A stretch of DNA of 64,000 bases, from positions 7,509,743-7,573,742 of the forward strand of contig CM035360.1 in NCBI GenBank assembly GCA_020137815.1. The letters are read 5' to 3'. The notes beneath the pieces are model-generated. The model did not search any database. It worked only from the letters and a program-made list of their open reading frames with translations, and was not told the DNA's origin. Positions 1 to 18,031 of the stretch are shown here, in pieces. The DNA is from Hormiphora californensis (Eukaryota > Ctenophora > Tentaculata > Cydippida > Pleurobrachiidae). The position numbers and the translations under genes are program-made. Within the stretch, counting starts at the first letter, position 1, and each line of letters opens with the position of its first letter.

Positions 1-1020
1 CATACTACGGTAGTATCAGGGTACATGTGGCAGGATAAACATGGGTAATATAAACAAATAACCCGGGCAATATATAGTAATATCTAGATCAACCTGATAA
101 CAAGATACGATTAAACTAAGACTCATATCACGACTTGTATTCTTATTTTGGGCCGTACGCAGCTCTTACTTTATCGTGGCCCACGCTAAACTTAAAGTAA
201 GAGCTAGTTTGAACAAGTCAAGTGAGGACATTGCACAAAACCAGTATCTACCACATAATGAACATATATCTTGACCAATGACCGCATTATATCCATCAAG
301 TTGGCCTTTGCCCGTTGGTAAACCCATGGGGGTGCTAACAATCCTAGATGTGGGGGAGAGGGAATGAAGAACGTGTGTGGTGGGTTAATAATTAGCTGGG
401 TACACTAACAGGAGCAGAAAAGGCCGATACTGACTGTCACAAACAACAAAAACTGTTGGACATGAATGCAAATGCATAAAGATTTTACACACAACATGTA
501 TGGGGTCTGAGTCGGTAAATATGGTGCTAACAAGAAGAATCGATATCTCGAGATATATATCGATATAGGAGATAGAGAAGATGCGATATGATCGAGAGAG
601 AGAGAGATAGATAGAGCTCTATCTTGCTCGCTCGCACGATATGATATCTCATCTCTCTATCTCTAGCTCTCGCTCTCGCTATCTCGATATCTCTTGCTAT
701 AGCTCTATCCGAGAGCTCGCTATAGCTCTCCCTCCTCTCCCTCTTACTCGCTCTCCTCTCTCTCTCTCTCTCTTTTCTGGTCTCTCACCGTTCTCTCTCT
801 CTCTCTCTATGCGATAGAGCGTACCCAGAGAGAGGGAGAGAGGGGAGCATGCTCCTGAATCATGACCTAAGTTGTTAATAATTGAAATAACTAGGCATAT
901 CACAACACATACCTTGAATCAGCTGTCACTGTCAGGGATGAAGGAGACATGACACGTGTTAGATACCACAGCAACAATAACTAATCCGCTCCATAGTGCA
1001 GTTCCTGGGGAAAGAATTAT
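1..1020. other. non-coding stretch, no gene seen
   Basis: I see no convincing exon here. Bases about 540-850 are a degenerate purine/pyrimidine tract made of GATATC, GAGAGA and CTCTCG words on both strands. The short open frames there are by-products of that composition. Bases about 915-1035 reappear in damaged form at about 1600-1700. Confidence 0.6.
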
Positions 1021-2060
1021 ACATCTTAAGCACTTGCAATAAAAAGGGGAAAGGGAACAAAAGGAAAATTAAAAACCAAAAAAACCCCCCCGGTTTTTAA
1101 GCCCCCAAAAATTTTAAAGAAAAAATTTTTGGGGAAGGGAAAAAAACCAAATAAGATTTTTTAAAAAGGGGGGTTTTTAAAAAATTTTTTGGGGAAATTA
1201 AAAAAAAGAGGGGGAAAAGGGAAAAGGGGGGGTTTTTAAAACCCGGGAAAAAGGAAAAGAAAAGGGAAAAGGGAGAAAAAAAAAGGGAAAAAAAGGAAAA
1301 AATTTCCCCTTTTAGGGCAGGGGGGAAAAAAACGGGGAGATCGGGGGGTTTTAAAGAAAGGGGGGGTTTTGGGGAAAGAGAGGGGGAAAAGGGGGGGGGA
1401 AAAAAACCAAAAAAAGTGGGCCCCAGAATGGGGAGAAAGAGAGGAAAGGGGGGGGGAAAAAAAAAAAAAAAAAAAGGGGGGGGGGGGGGGGGGGGGGGGG
1501 GGGGAAAAAAAAGGGGAAGAGGAAGAGAAGGAGGGGGGAAAGGGGGGGAAAAATTGACAAAATTTTTTAAATTTTAAAATACATATCAAAACATCCCTTT
1601 GTCAGCTGTTTCAGGGAAAGGGGGGAAACACTGTTAGATACCCCACACCCCAATAACTAATCCGCTCCATGGGGTTTCCGGGGAAAAATTATAATTTGCA
1701 ACATATCAGCAGATTTAACAGATCTTTGATTATAAAAAGGAATATCATTTATTAATAAAAATAAAAATATTTTTTTTGTTAAAATTCTCTTCCCCCCCCT
1801 TTTTTCTCCCCCCCCCCCCCACACAAATACCCACTTAAACCCCGTTTAAAGGGCCCCCCCCCCCTTTAGGGGGGGGGGGGGGGGGAAAAAAAAACCACTC
1901 CGGGTTTTCCTTTTTTCCCCAAAAATTCCAGGGTTTTCCCCATTATGAGAAAAATTGGGGGGTCCCTCACCCCCCCCTTGAGATTCCGGATACGTTCCCC
2001 TGTTTGAGACTCTAAGGGTATTTCCGATCTTCCCAAAAAATTTTTCCCCCTGATGAGCTG
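1021..2060. other. low-complexity tract, probable sequencing or assembly error
   Basis: The sequence collapses into stretched runs of A, G, T and C (for example a 30-base G run near 1477-1504), unlike the flanks. Within it, about 1600-1700 is a recognisable but corrupted copy of about 915-1035: both contain AACTAATCCGCTCCAT and GTTAGATACC in the same order. This suggests low-quality read sequence placed beside the correct copy. Open frames inside it have no coding character. Confidence 0.7.
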
Positions 2061-2791
2061 CCATTAGCCACACCTTATAGCCATGGTTGTTGATAGCTTC
2101 TTCTTCTTCTTGATAGCTGTGTGTGTCATTGCTACCGCGATGGGAGAGGGAGGTTAGATAGCTGGAAAGTCACATAATTGGAGTAGCAGAGATTGTAGTT
2201 AAGTACAACTAGTTGAGTAAGGGGTTACTCAACAAAGTACACTGTACAACCATAAGTTCGATAATCGATATGATTATAATAATCTGAAACTTTAGACATA
2301 AAGATTAAAGACAAACAAATTTTACACAACATCATCTAATCAGCATAATATTCGCCGATATATATTCCCCATTTGATTGAATTAAGAAACTACTATACAC
2401 ACATCTTGAATCTTGAATGTTCATATTGCCAGGTCGTGTTGGTAGCTAGCTACCTCGCCCTCTCTCTCTCTCTCAACCTATCGTCTCTCACAAATACATA
2501 TCACCGACTCACTTTCCTACCAAACAGACACGTCCTTGATCGGATGGGTTGCTTCCTTAGAACAGGGGCTGAGACTCTCCGTGTAGGGGAAGCAGCAGCA
2601 GCTTCACCCCCTCCTTCTTCACCAACTGTTATGTAAAATGTAAGGTAAAATATGGTAAAATGTAAGGTAAAATATGATGAAATGTAAGGTCATCATGGCT
2701 GGAAAGCTAAATAAAAAACTACAGCCCACCTATATCCCACTAACTAGGACATGTAGTACCTCTGTACATTGTACTAGATCGATAGAATGAG
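2061..2791. other. non-coding stretch with one weak exon candidate
   Basis: It is mostly featureless. On the minus strand about 2521-2632 lies between an AG and a GT and is open in one frame, with a Ser/Arg/Ala-rich translation. It could be a distal exon of the DEP-domain gene to the right, but its phase does not join cleanly to the last exon I can place, so I do not include it. About 2635-2690 is a short AAAATGTAAGGT tandem. Confidence 0.3.
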
Positions 2792-2798
2792 TTTTCAT

Positions 2799-3380
2799 CG
2801 GTGGGCGGACTCTAGTGCTAACGGACTCTTTATCTAAATTCAAGGCGGACTCTATATCTAAAAGCAGACTCTTTATCTACAGTTAGACTTTGAAAAAAGT
2901 TTAGATAAAGAGTCCGCCCTATGTAGACTTTTTAGACATAGAGTCCGCCCTGTGTAGACTTTTTAGACATAGAGTCCCCTAGTACATTTTGGCGCCAAAT
3001 CCCCCAACCCGGACTCTATGTCTAAAATCCTAAACCAACCCAAAACCTAACCCTAACCATCACCCTAACCCTAACCTCGAACCCAAATAATGGCCCTAAC
3101 ACTTCTAAATTAGTATAGAGGTACAGCAAACTCTCGTTTCCGGCCTAACGGCCGAAATCTCGAGTTCGCTGAGAATGGCGGACTCTATGTCTAATTTAGA
3201 TTTATGTAGATATAGAGTCCGGCCTTTGTAGACTTTTTAGATAAAGAGTCCGCCCTGTGTAGACTTTTTAGACATAGAGTCCTCCTAGAGTTTAGACTTA
3301 TTTGGACTCTTTATCTAAATCTAAATTTAGATATAGAGTCCACTGTAGACTTAGAGTGTAGCACTAGAGTCCGCACACCG
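2799..3380. mobile_element. 0.58 kb inverted-repeat DNA transposon (MITE-like)
   Basis: The ends are near-perfect inverted repeats of about 23 bases, starting CGGTGGGCGGACTCTAGTGC on the left. TTTTCAT(C) occurs directly outside both ends (2792-2799 and 3381-3388), a 7-8 bp target duplication. The interior holds many copies, in both orientations, of a GGACTCTATGTCTAAA-like word and a CCCTAACCC-rich block at about 3040-3085. There is no open frame, so it is non-autonomous. The 8-bp duplication would suit a hAT-type element; the family is otherwise unrecognised. Confidence 0.75.
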
Positions 3381-3467
3381 TTTTCATCAACCAGCACCTT
3401 CCCTACTAATCCAACTAGTCCTAACTCAGTTAGATGGAAGTGCAGCTAGTACAATTTAGTAACTTAC

Positions 3468-6400
3468 TGGAGGAAGGCTTGGTAAAGAACAGTGGCTTGT
3501 CCAGGGTATCCAAATGTTCCAGCGTGTATGCCTTTACCCTTATCGAGTGCTGACCTGATATATCGTGGGGGTTAGAACTTCTAATAGAAGCTGACAATAA
3601 CGTGAAACAAGGCTGGGACATTGTGTTTCTTGCAGTAGTCAAGTATTCTATAGTGAGTGTTAGAATTGGTACCTTCTGTTTTGGGGATGTTGTTCGCAGC
3701 ACGTAGCCCCGTATCAATAGAATGAGCTTTCAACTTCAGTTTTTTAGATTGTATCAACCTGAAATGTTATAGCTGTTCAAGAAGTGCTGCCTAGCTACAA
3801 ATGTAAAGGGAGGGTTAAAACATAACAAAAGGCGTGATGAGGTTTGTATAAAAGAGCATCATTATTCTAGAGTACAGGTGAGAGGAAAACAGTTAATTTC
3901 TATCAGTGGAGCGAGGAGGAGAGAGTGGTCAGAGTACCTCGAGCTGTTGGGTATGATATCCCCCCCCCCCACTTCTTCTATCCTCCTGCGATGTCTCTCT
4001 CATGTTATCGCGCGTGCTACATTTAGTTCTATTCCCATAAACATGATAAAGAGAGGGGACACTGTACCCAACTCGCGCTGTCAGCTTGTTAGGCCCGCTC
4101 TTACATATAACATAAATGAATTAGTAACACACACACTCACTTGACGATGGTTTCATTGAACTGGTAGTTGATGTTCTGAGCATAGAACACTTGTTTCTTC
4201 TCTAGCTCCTCAACTAACTTCTCATTCTCAGTCGAGAATATATCTGAATGTGATATAATTGGTGAAAATCTTAACTGTGTGATTGGTTACGAAGTCAGTA
4301 TATTGCAATATAGCCCTCCATGAGCTGTTATAACGGAGGGGTAATTTCATTACCAACCTGTGTGATTGGTTTTAAATGTAAAACAATCGTTTAAATTAAA
4401 AACTTCTTCAAGCTAATTTTAACCAAAATATAGCAACTACGTATGACGTACTGCCGTATTCGAGACAAGGCTTGATGAATCCATGTCGAAGCATCAGATC
4501 ACACATCCTAAGAAGAGCCTGGTTCCTCTGCTGGTCAGCAGCTCCTCTCATTCTATTTCTACCGACCTGTTCAGAGCGTTTGGAAGCCACCATTCTTATT
4601 AGCAAATCACCTGGCAGATGTGTTACAATGTTAGGATGATATGTTACAATGTTAGGATGATATGTTACAATGTTAGGATGATATGTTACAATGTTAGGAT
4701 GATATGTTACAATGTTAGGATGATATGTTACAATGTTAGGATGATGTGTTACAATGTTAGGATGATGTGTTACAATGTTAGGATGATGTGTTACAATGTT
4801 AGGATGATGTGTTACAATGTTAGGATGATGTGTTACAATGTTAGGATGATGTGTTACAATGTTAGGATGATGTGTTACAATGTTAGGATGATGTGTTACA
4901 ATGTTAGGATGATGTGTTACAATGTTAGGATGATATGTTACAATGTTAGGATGATATGTTACAATGTTAGGATGATATGTTACAATGTTAGGATGATGTG
5001 TTACAATGTTAGGATGATATGTTACAATGGCAGCATGTTATTGGGCACCTTGGTGTGTTAGATACTCCAAGAAGTACTTGCCATTGTAAATAGTTATCAG
5101 CAGTTATTCTAAGACTACATCATATCCCAGACACCCGGTATATATGATCTCATCCCGTATACCTGGTATTGTGACTGTGTTTTTATCACCCGATGATGAG
5201 CTCCCATTGGAACTTCCACTTCCAGTACCACCAGCACTTCCAGGGGAGCAGCTGGAGGTGGAGGATCTCCTACTAAACCTGTTACCGCTCTCACTGGAAC
5301 GCCTCCTGGTTTGTACCCGACTCTGCTGCTGCTGTTCTGTCATCCACCTGGGTGGGAGGGGTGGGTAGTGGGGGATTGCTGGGGGAAGGGGGAGTAGTGG
5401 GGGAATACTGGGAGGAGTGGGGGAGGAATGGGAGGGGAAGTAGTGGGGAATGCTAGGGGGGGGGGCAAAGATCAAAATATTCAGAACTATGGTTCGGACT
5501 TTCAACTATTGTTGAGCGTGCAAGAAATGGGGATTTTGTAAAATGATTTTGTGAAAGCGCAATTCGAAGTCTTCGAAGCCATATGTTTTGAATCATAACC
5601 GGCGTGGTCATAATTTATGGGCCACCCTGTATACTCACTGTTCACAAATGTCCACGGCAAGTTCCCTACAGCTATCTCGTTCTGTGTCCGGTAGGTCTGC
5701 CTTGCAATCCGCAGTGAATGTATACAGGATCTTGGCATCATAGAACCGACTTATGAACGGGAAAACTGTAAAGGTGAGTTTAGTAAACTTTGGTGGAAAT
5801 AATAATTAAACTTTCTACAAAATTTTGCAAAATCCTTCATTGAACTTTCCGTACTGTCACCGAGATCCCCGTGACGCCGCACAAGAGCTGTCTCACGCCG
5901 CGACCCCATCTGATGAAAATGAAATTGGGGTATGTCGCCGCCATACAGCACAAGAAAGTCTGAACACCACCTTACCTGGTTTGATGATACCATGTCGAAT
6001 CATGATCTGGTCACAGAGGAACACAGCATCCTCAGGTTTTGAAGCCCACTTCTCCTCTATCAGACCACTAACCATATCCTTGCCAAAGAAACTGTCCTGG
6101 ATCACGATCCGCCCCACTGTCTTGTTGTGTATTGTTCGGGGGTGGGGTCCCGTCTTGAAATAACTTGATATTCGCTGCAAAGAGAGAGAGGCTGTTTAGA
6201 ATATGCAGGGTGTTTGGTAATCAGCAGAGTACATTTTTAGAATATACCCATCTGTTATTTGGCCTCACACAAATTCAATAACTGAAGTGAAAAAAGTAAC
6301 TGATCAACAAATCAAGCTGCACATGAGGCCGTACCTCCGAAAAGGTAATAGTTGTGTATACCTGACAAACAGTGTTGATGTCTCGAACCATATTGATTGA

Positions 6401-6532
6401 GTGCTGGCTGTAGTTCAATCCTGCCCCTGCCAACTTCCTCCTTCTTCGACCAGACGGGAGACTCAACTCAGCCGGGACCCGGGGAAATATCCCCAACTCC
6501 TTCTCCCACTGAGCAGTTGTAACGGTTGTCAT
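3468..6532 (-). CDS. DEP-domain protein (3' end unresolved)
   Basis: Minus-strand exons: 6362-6532 (from an ATG), 5976-6174, 5639-5765, 5163-5347, 4452-4610, 4141-4243 and 3468-3554. All junctions agree in phase and give about 343 codons that are still open at 3468. Exon 2 encodes a DEP domain: an amphipathic core with DSFFGKDMV, then a helix ending RHGIIKP, continued by FYDAKILYTF in exon 3. Exon 5 has a second, degenerate DEP-like half ending RHGFIKP. Between them lies a Ser/Arg/Gly-rich linker. DEP domains generally bind membranes or GPCR/G-protein partners. If the intron after 5163 is retained, translation ends at a TAA at 5104, giving a 246-residue protein, so there may be two 3' ends. 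The first exon is preceded by an acceptor-like AG, so upstream exons are possible. Exon 7 is the weakest, because two frames are open there. The specific family is not recognised. Confidence 0.55.
4618..5029. repeat. 21-bp minisatellite, about 20 copies
   Basis: The unit TGTTACAATGTTAGGATGAT(A/G) is repeated head to tail with almost no variation except an A/G alternation that comes in blocks. Being a multiple of three, it leaves a 147-codon open frame on the plus strand with a 7-residue period. I treat that frame as spurious because the array lies in an intron of the minus-strand DEP gene. Confidence 0.95.
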
Positions 6533-6542
6533 CGCAGACGAT

Positions 6543-6948
6543 CTGTAATAAAACTGAGCAGGGGGGTTTAGAAACAGTAGCAGGGACCCACCAGGAGGGA
6601 GGGTCGACACAAAGCTACACTGCGTGTTATCAAGTGGATCAAGTTTCTCAAAGCAGTGTGTTTAGAGAACGTGACTTGGCGTGGGAACTCTCATCAAGCA
6701 GTAGGTAAGTATGATGGTACCGGTAGCTAATACTAGCGAGAGGTGACAGGACGGGGAATACTCCCGGAATATTTCAACAAGACATACGTAAGTCTGATTA
6801 TTCTGGATGTGCGGCCGGGGGGGGGGGGGGGATGTAGTGATAAAATCATGTTATCTCACGAACAATTAACTTGCAATTGTGCAACAAACAAAAGTAACTT
6901 GTTTTGGGAGTGATTAACTGAATTTAGAACATAATAAAAGCAGTTATC

Positions 6949-6997
<49 letters not shown>

Positions 6998-7294
6998 CTC
7001 TCTTTCTCTCACTCACTCTTTCTATCTCACTTTCTCGCTCTCTCTATCCCTCTCTCTCTCTCCCTATCTTCTGTTCCAAATAACTTAGTAAAGGGTTGTC
7101 AAGTCTTCTCAAGCGTACAAAAATAAACACACAAAGCAAACTACAGCAGTATTGTCTCAGTATCAACAGTGTGCCTGCAAAATAAAACGGGACTAATAAA
7201 CAAGTCTTTACGGTGGCCTACTGTACCCAATACTAAAACTGAACAACCTTGGATACTTCGCCCATGTTACCCAGGAATGACTGATCTCCAGTCA
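6543..7294. other. gap between the DEP gene and the Src gene
   Basis: About 0.75 kb separates two head-to-tail minus-strand genes. It contains a (CT)n run at 6955-6990 that decays into CT-rich sequence to about 7070, and a 14-base G run near 6819. I see no gene and could not place a convincing minus-strand polyadenylation signal for the kinase. Confidence 0.6.
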
Positions 7295-14583
<7,289 letters not shown>

Positions 14584-14942
14584 TGCTAATGCAAGCCCAT
14601 CATCACCCCGGACTACATATCTAAATCCTAGCTGTAAGGATGGTAAAGATGGATTGTTGATTTTAACAACTTTTAGATTCTTTAATGTTTAATGTGCCGA
14701 AGAATTCGTAAAAAGCTTCATTAGCTTCCAGTAGACTCACAGATGTGGGTACCGGGTGCTATAAGGAGTAGCCGGGGGAAGAGGGTTACCACCGATTGGT
14801 ATCACTTTTCAACAGCCGTAACCAAAATTGTTTTTGTGAGCAAAATTTGCTCGACTTTTTCATTCCATTTTTCATATATTGGGCAGGAAAAATCTCAGCC
14901 CCCACTGGACCCCAGCCCCTACCCGGGCCCCGGACCCCCCTC
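14584..14942. promoter_or_regulatory. upstream region of the Src gene
   Basis: This 0.36 kb lies immediately 5' (minus strand) of the kinase start codon. I see no TATA box or other motif I would defend. It ends at a repeat cluster starting near 14943, so a promoter, if local, must be compact. Confidence 0.3.
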
Positions 14943-15240
14943 CCGTTTCCGCCGGGCGCCGTTACGATCTGGGTGTTTGGTGGCCTGTTTACAGGTGCAC
15001 GCTGCCAAAAAAGTTGATTCACTAAAATGGCTTTGACCGCAAAACCACTCAACCGTTTTGGCTAATTCAAAGTTTATCTGGTAGGAAATGTGAAGGCCTA
15101 ACCCCAACCATAACCCTACTTTAGCCCTAACGCTGAAAAACCGTTTGTCAGCACTCACGAAACACCCAGATTTTAAGTTTAACGCTGGCCGTTTCCGCCG
15201 GGCGCCGTTACGATCTGGGTGTTTGGTGGCCTGTTTACAG
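14943..15240. mobile_element. small inverted-repeat element with CCCTAA-rich core
   Basis: A 50-base block (TTTCCGCCGGGCGCCGTTAC, then ATCTGGGTGTTTGGTGGCCTG and TTTACAG) occurs twice in direct orientation, at 14946-14997 and 15190-15240. Between them ATCTGGGTGTTT (about 14970) faces AAACACCCAGATTT (about 15160) as an inverted repeat. The core has CCTAACCCCAACCATAACCC. A related element lies at 59838-60101, so this is a dispersed family. Confidence 0.7.
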
Positions 15241-15256
15241 CACTCACACATCCAGA

Positions 15257-15315
15257 TTTTAATTGGCAAACGCTGCAGCGCGGGATAAGGCAGCGCTTTT
15301 CAGAGATTTTAAAGT
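15257..15315 (+). repeat. dispersed repeat shared with 25781-25860
   Basis: The segment ATTGGCAAACGCTGCAGCGC followed by GGGATAAGGCAGCGCTTTTC recurs in reverse orientation at 25783-25838 with a few changes and a short internal insertion. Both copies lie next to the word AAGTCGG. It has no coding content. Confidence 0.75.
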
Positions 15316-15568
15316 CGGATGAAGTTGTCAGTTCACGCGCTGGCCAGGAAACTCAGCTTCAGCTGAGTTTTTTATTTTTTATTTATGTGCGATTTTTTTC
15401 ACTGCGCGGCGCGGCTCCATTCGCATCGAAATATATTTATTTGTGCCGCCGCACGAAGCACTCCATCAAAACCGCTACGCGCGTTGCATTGTACAGCCAC
15501 AATATAAAAAATTGATGAGTGTTTTCTCTCTTTTTACTGTTAAATCTCCAGTTCCACACTTCCAATTT

Positions 15569-15727
15569 CCCTAAAAATGTTCAGTATTTACACAGCGTTT
15601 ACACGTCAGTGGCAGTACGCTGTGATTGGCTGAAATTTCTGACGATGGAAAATCACAGCGCAGCTTCCCACGCTACCGTAATGGCTTGACTGGTCTAAAC
15701 GCTGTGTAAATACTGAACTTTTTTAGG
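15569..15727. mobile_element. 159-bp foldback element (MITE)
   Basis: Terminal inverted repeats of about 30 bases: the left end is CCTAAAAATGTTCAGTATTT then ACACAGCGTTTA, and the right end (15695-15727) is its complement with one or two mismatches. The interior has a smaller imperfect hairpin, GCTGTGATTGGC against AAATCACAGCGC. No open frame. Confidence 0.8.
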
Positions 15728-15845
15728 GATCCCTATAATTCACGGGGTCACGTCTTACAGTTACACAGTCACGTCTCACGACAGTCTTTCTCAGTCTCAA
15801 AGGCTATTTCAGTGAAAGATATTGATGTTAATGTTATGTGCTAAC

Positions 15846-15924
15846 CTGTCAGGCCAATGCTCTGACCACAGTTCTCGCGCGCTTTGAGAGAAATGAGAAT
15901 AGGGTCAGGCCAATGCTCTGACAG
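15846..15924. mobile_element. 79-bp micro-element with 8-bp target duplication, copy 1
   Basis: It runs from CTGTCAGGCCAATGCTCTGA to its end GGCCAATGCTCTGACAG and is flanked by exact GTGCTAAC copies at 15838-15845 and 15925-15932. A second copy lies at 33139-33209. The termini CTGTCAG and CTGACAG form a 7-base inverted repeat, and the word GTCAGGCCAATGCTCTGAC is repeated directly at both ends. An 8-bp duplication is typical of hAT elements. Confidence 0.85.
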
Positions 15925-15932
15925 GTGCTAAC

Positions 15933-16639
15933 TGTCAAGCCTCAATAAACATCAACATAAACATTTTGCATTTGCCATACTACGCAGTCTGTCGTTCGCG
16001 TAAGCGTCCGAGTCGCTTAATTCGACCATATATGGCAGTCCGCCAGCCAACTACAACAGTACCTCTCAAGTATCAACGTCAATATGACATCCAATATTTA
16101 CTTGTAGTAGCTGCTGGGAAAAGTCCATTTGGGAGAGGCAAAATTTGACTACGAGTAGCACGTTATAAATAGTCATAATCCCATGGTATAAGTATACAAC
16201 GGCTCCGGCTCCGGCCTCACGAATCATTAGTTGGCTCTTTGTACCGCAGTAGTACGCGATGCTTGATAGTAGGTAGGCAAACTCAACTCACAACTGCAAT
16301 GAATATACCCTAGCTCTCAATCCTTCTCATGTTAAATTACTAGTTAATTTTGTAAATAAACATTTTGTTTCGGCCCCTCTAGGTATTTCGATTATTGAAG
16401 TTGTTAGGACAATGATATCTTGCCTCAATACCTCAATCTCAGAACCTCAGACCTGTATAGTACAGTCTACCGCCAGCTGATGTTTTATAGTTTAATGTAT
16501 TTTATTGCTCGACCCTCTCTCTTTGCACCCCGTTTCCATTTTGTACAAAACAGGTTAATCCCAAAGACAAAAAGTGTCCCCAGTTAAAATTAAAATCAGG
16601 TCCTAATCCCACTTTTTATCACAAGTTCCCCTGTTCATT
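15933..16639. other. region upstream of the GPCR gene
   Basis: No exon or motif that I can defend. It presumably carries the receptor promoter and 5' untranslated sequence. Confidence 0.4.
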
Positions 16640-17668
16640 ATGGACGATGACACAACTGATAAGTACACTCTTCTCCTGTCTATGGAGCAGCGGGCACCCC
16701 TCATAATTTTTGACACAATCGCCATTCTTTTGGTGTTTTTCGGTAACGGCGCCGTACTTTACTTTTCCATCCGGTACAATGCAATCAAACTGGACAAGAT
16801 ATCCCTAATCTTCGTCCAAAACTTGGCAGCTGCTGATTTTCTGATGGGCATGTTCTTTGTGCTGCCCATATGGAGTAGCATCGTGGCTGGCCGGTTTGTG
16901 CTGGGTGATTTTGGGTGTTATCTCAGCGCCCAACTGCCTTTTCTCCCCTGGATTATGAACTCTATACTTGTTTTCTCTATTACCGCGTACAGGGTTCTCG
17001 TGGCGACGAACCCATTCAGAAGAGTCTCGGTCCTGAGCGTCCGAATATTCTGTGGGATTCTTTGGGCTGTTGGGATGTCAGTCCTCGCAATTCAGCTAGG
17101 ATTTGGTTCAACAGCGGAGTTCGAGGGACACACAGGGAAATGCGTTTCCTCAATTTACAAGGACGAAAAGACAGAAAAATTGTTCCTGGTCTATGTTGTT
17201 ATCTGCCTATCTCTTACTCCCATGTGCTTCATTATCATCCTGAATGCCATCCTAGGGGTGATAGCTGTCCGTTCCTCAAAATGCGTTCGAGCGAGATCTC
17301 ACTACAAAGGCCTGATCATGGTTTGCTTCTTGTCTGGTCTCTTTGCCATCAGTTGGTTGCCGTGGGGTATTTCAACAATCGCTGAACTGGCCCACCACCC
17401 AATCACTTGGAAGTTTATGCGCCTCCTCTCATACCACGTTATGATGCTAAACTGCATAGGGAATCCCATCCTGTACACCCTTACAAACCGGAGATTTGCT
17501 AGGTTTGTCACCCAGATATGCCACAGGAAGTTGACCGAGTGGAGGAACAACAAGTCCAGCAGCGAGCAGCAAACACCTCAGAATTGTGGAGGGGGAGAAA
17601 CCGGTGGTGATTCCAATGTTATCGTGAATAATTCAGCGGAGCCTCAACAATCAATCTCTGTGGTTTAA
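16640..17668 (+). CDS. class A (rhodopsin-like) G-protein-coupled receptor
   Basis: A single open frame of 342 residues without introns. Seven hydrophobic segments are visible, beginning near residues 18-42, 55-78, 93-115, 135-155, 180-205, 225-248 and 262-282. Class A landmarks are present: GN in TM1 (FGNGAVLYF), LAAADFL in TM2, a Cys before TM3 (FGCYLSAQL) with a partner Cys in the second outer loop (GKCVSS), SWLPW in TM6 and NPILY in TM7, followed by a basic helix-8-like stretch. The (D/E)RY motif is changed to AYR (FSITAYRVLVATNP), which in other receptors can raise basal activity or weaken coupling. The tail is Ser/Asn/Gln-rich. The N-terminus is short (about 17 residues) with no signal peptide. 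The ligand cannot be predicted. The ATG chosen is the first in frame after a stop. Confidence 0.88.
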   Translation: MDDDTTDKYTLLLSMEQRAPLIIFDTIAILLVFFGNGAVLYFSIRYNAIKLDKISLIFVQNLAAADFLMGMFFVLPIWSSIVAGRFVLGDFGCYLSAQLPFLPWIMNSILVFSITAYRVLVATNPFRRVSVLSVRIFCGILWAVGMSVLAIQLGFGSTAEFEGHTGKCVSSIYKDEKTEKLFLVYVVICLSLTPMCFIIILNAILGVIAVRSSKCVRARSHYKGLIMVCFLSGLFAISWLPWGISTIAELAHHPITWKFMRLLSYHVMMLNCIGNPILYTLTNRRFARFVTQICHRKLTEWRNNKSSSEQQTPQNCGGGETGGDSNVIVNNSAEPQQSISVV

Positions 17669-18031
17669 TTTCTAAGAAACAGTGTGTTCGTAAATGGTAA
17701 AGGATGGTCCCCACCCAGTTTTGTCCAGTGTGGCTGGTTTTCTTGACATTATATATTTAATTTCGGCACATGCCACTGCCAGCGGCAGTTTTGATTGATT
17801 GGTCGGTGGGGACTATTTGCATTGAAAAACTCGGATAATCAAACTCTATAATCGATAGTAGGTTTACACGGAAACTTATTGCACTTTTTTTCTCTCTATC
17901 TTACAGTGAAGAGCCTGCATCTTAACTAACTGATATAGCCTTGGTCGTCTAAGCTACAAATTACAGTTCATATATTAACATTTCGACCGGTGCAACTCGA
18001 CAAATCTGTACATCTAAAATCTAAAGCACTT
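17669..18031. other. gap between the convergent GPCR and homeobox genes
   Basis: About 0.36 kb between a plus-strand and a minus-strand stop codon, so it must hold both 3' untranslated regions. No AATAAA is obvious on either strand. Confidence 0.4.

Noticed and set aside
1236-1589. Overlapping Pro/Phe and Gly/Lys-rich ORFs
   Set aside because: They fall in the damaged homopolymer tract.
3600-3720. Extra minus-strand exon encoding a Tyr/Cys/Lys-rich stretch
   Set aside because: Open in one frame, but its only end signals give a phase that does not fit the exons on either side.
4618-5061. 147-codon plus-strand ORF with a seven-residue repeat
   Set aside because: It is a read-through of a 21-bp minisatellite lying in an intron of the minus-strand DEP gene; stops are absent only because the unit is a multiple of three.
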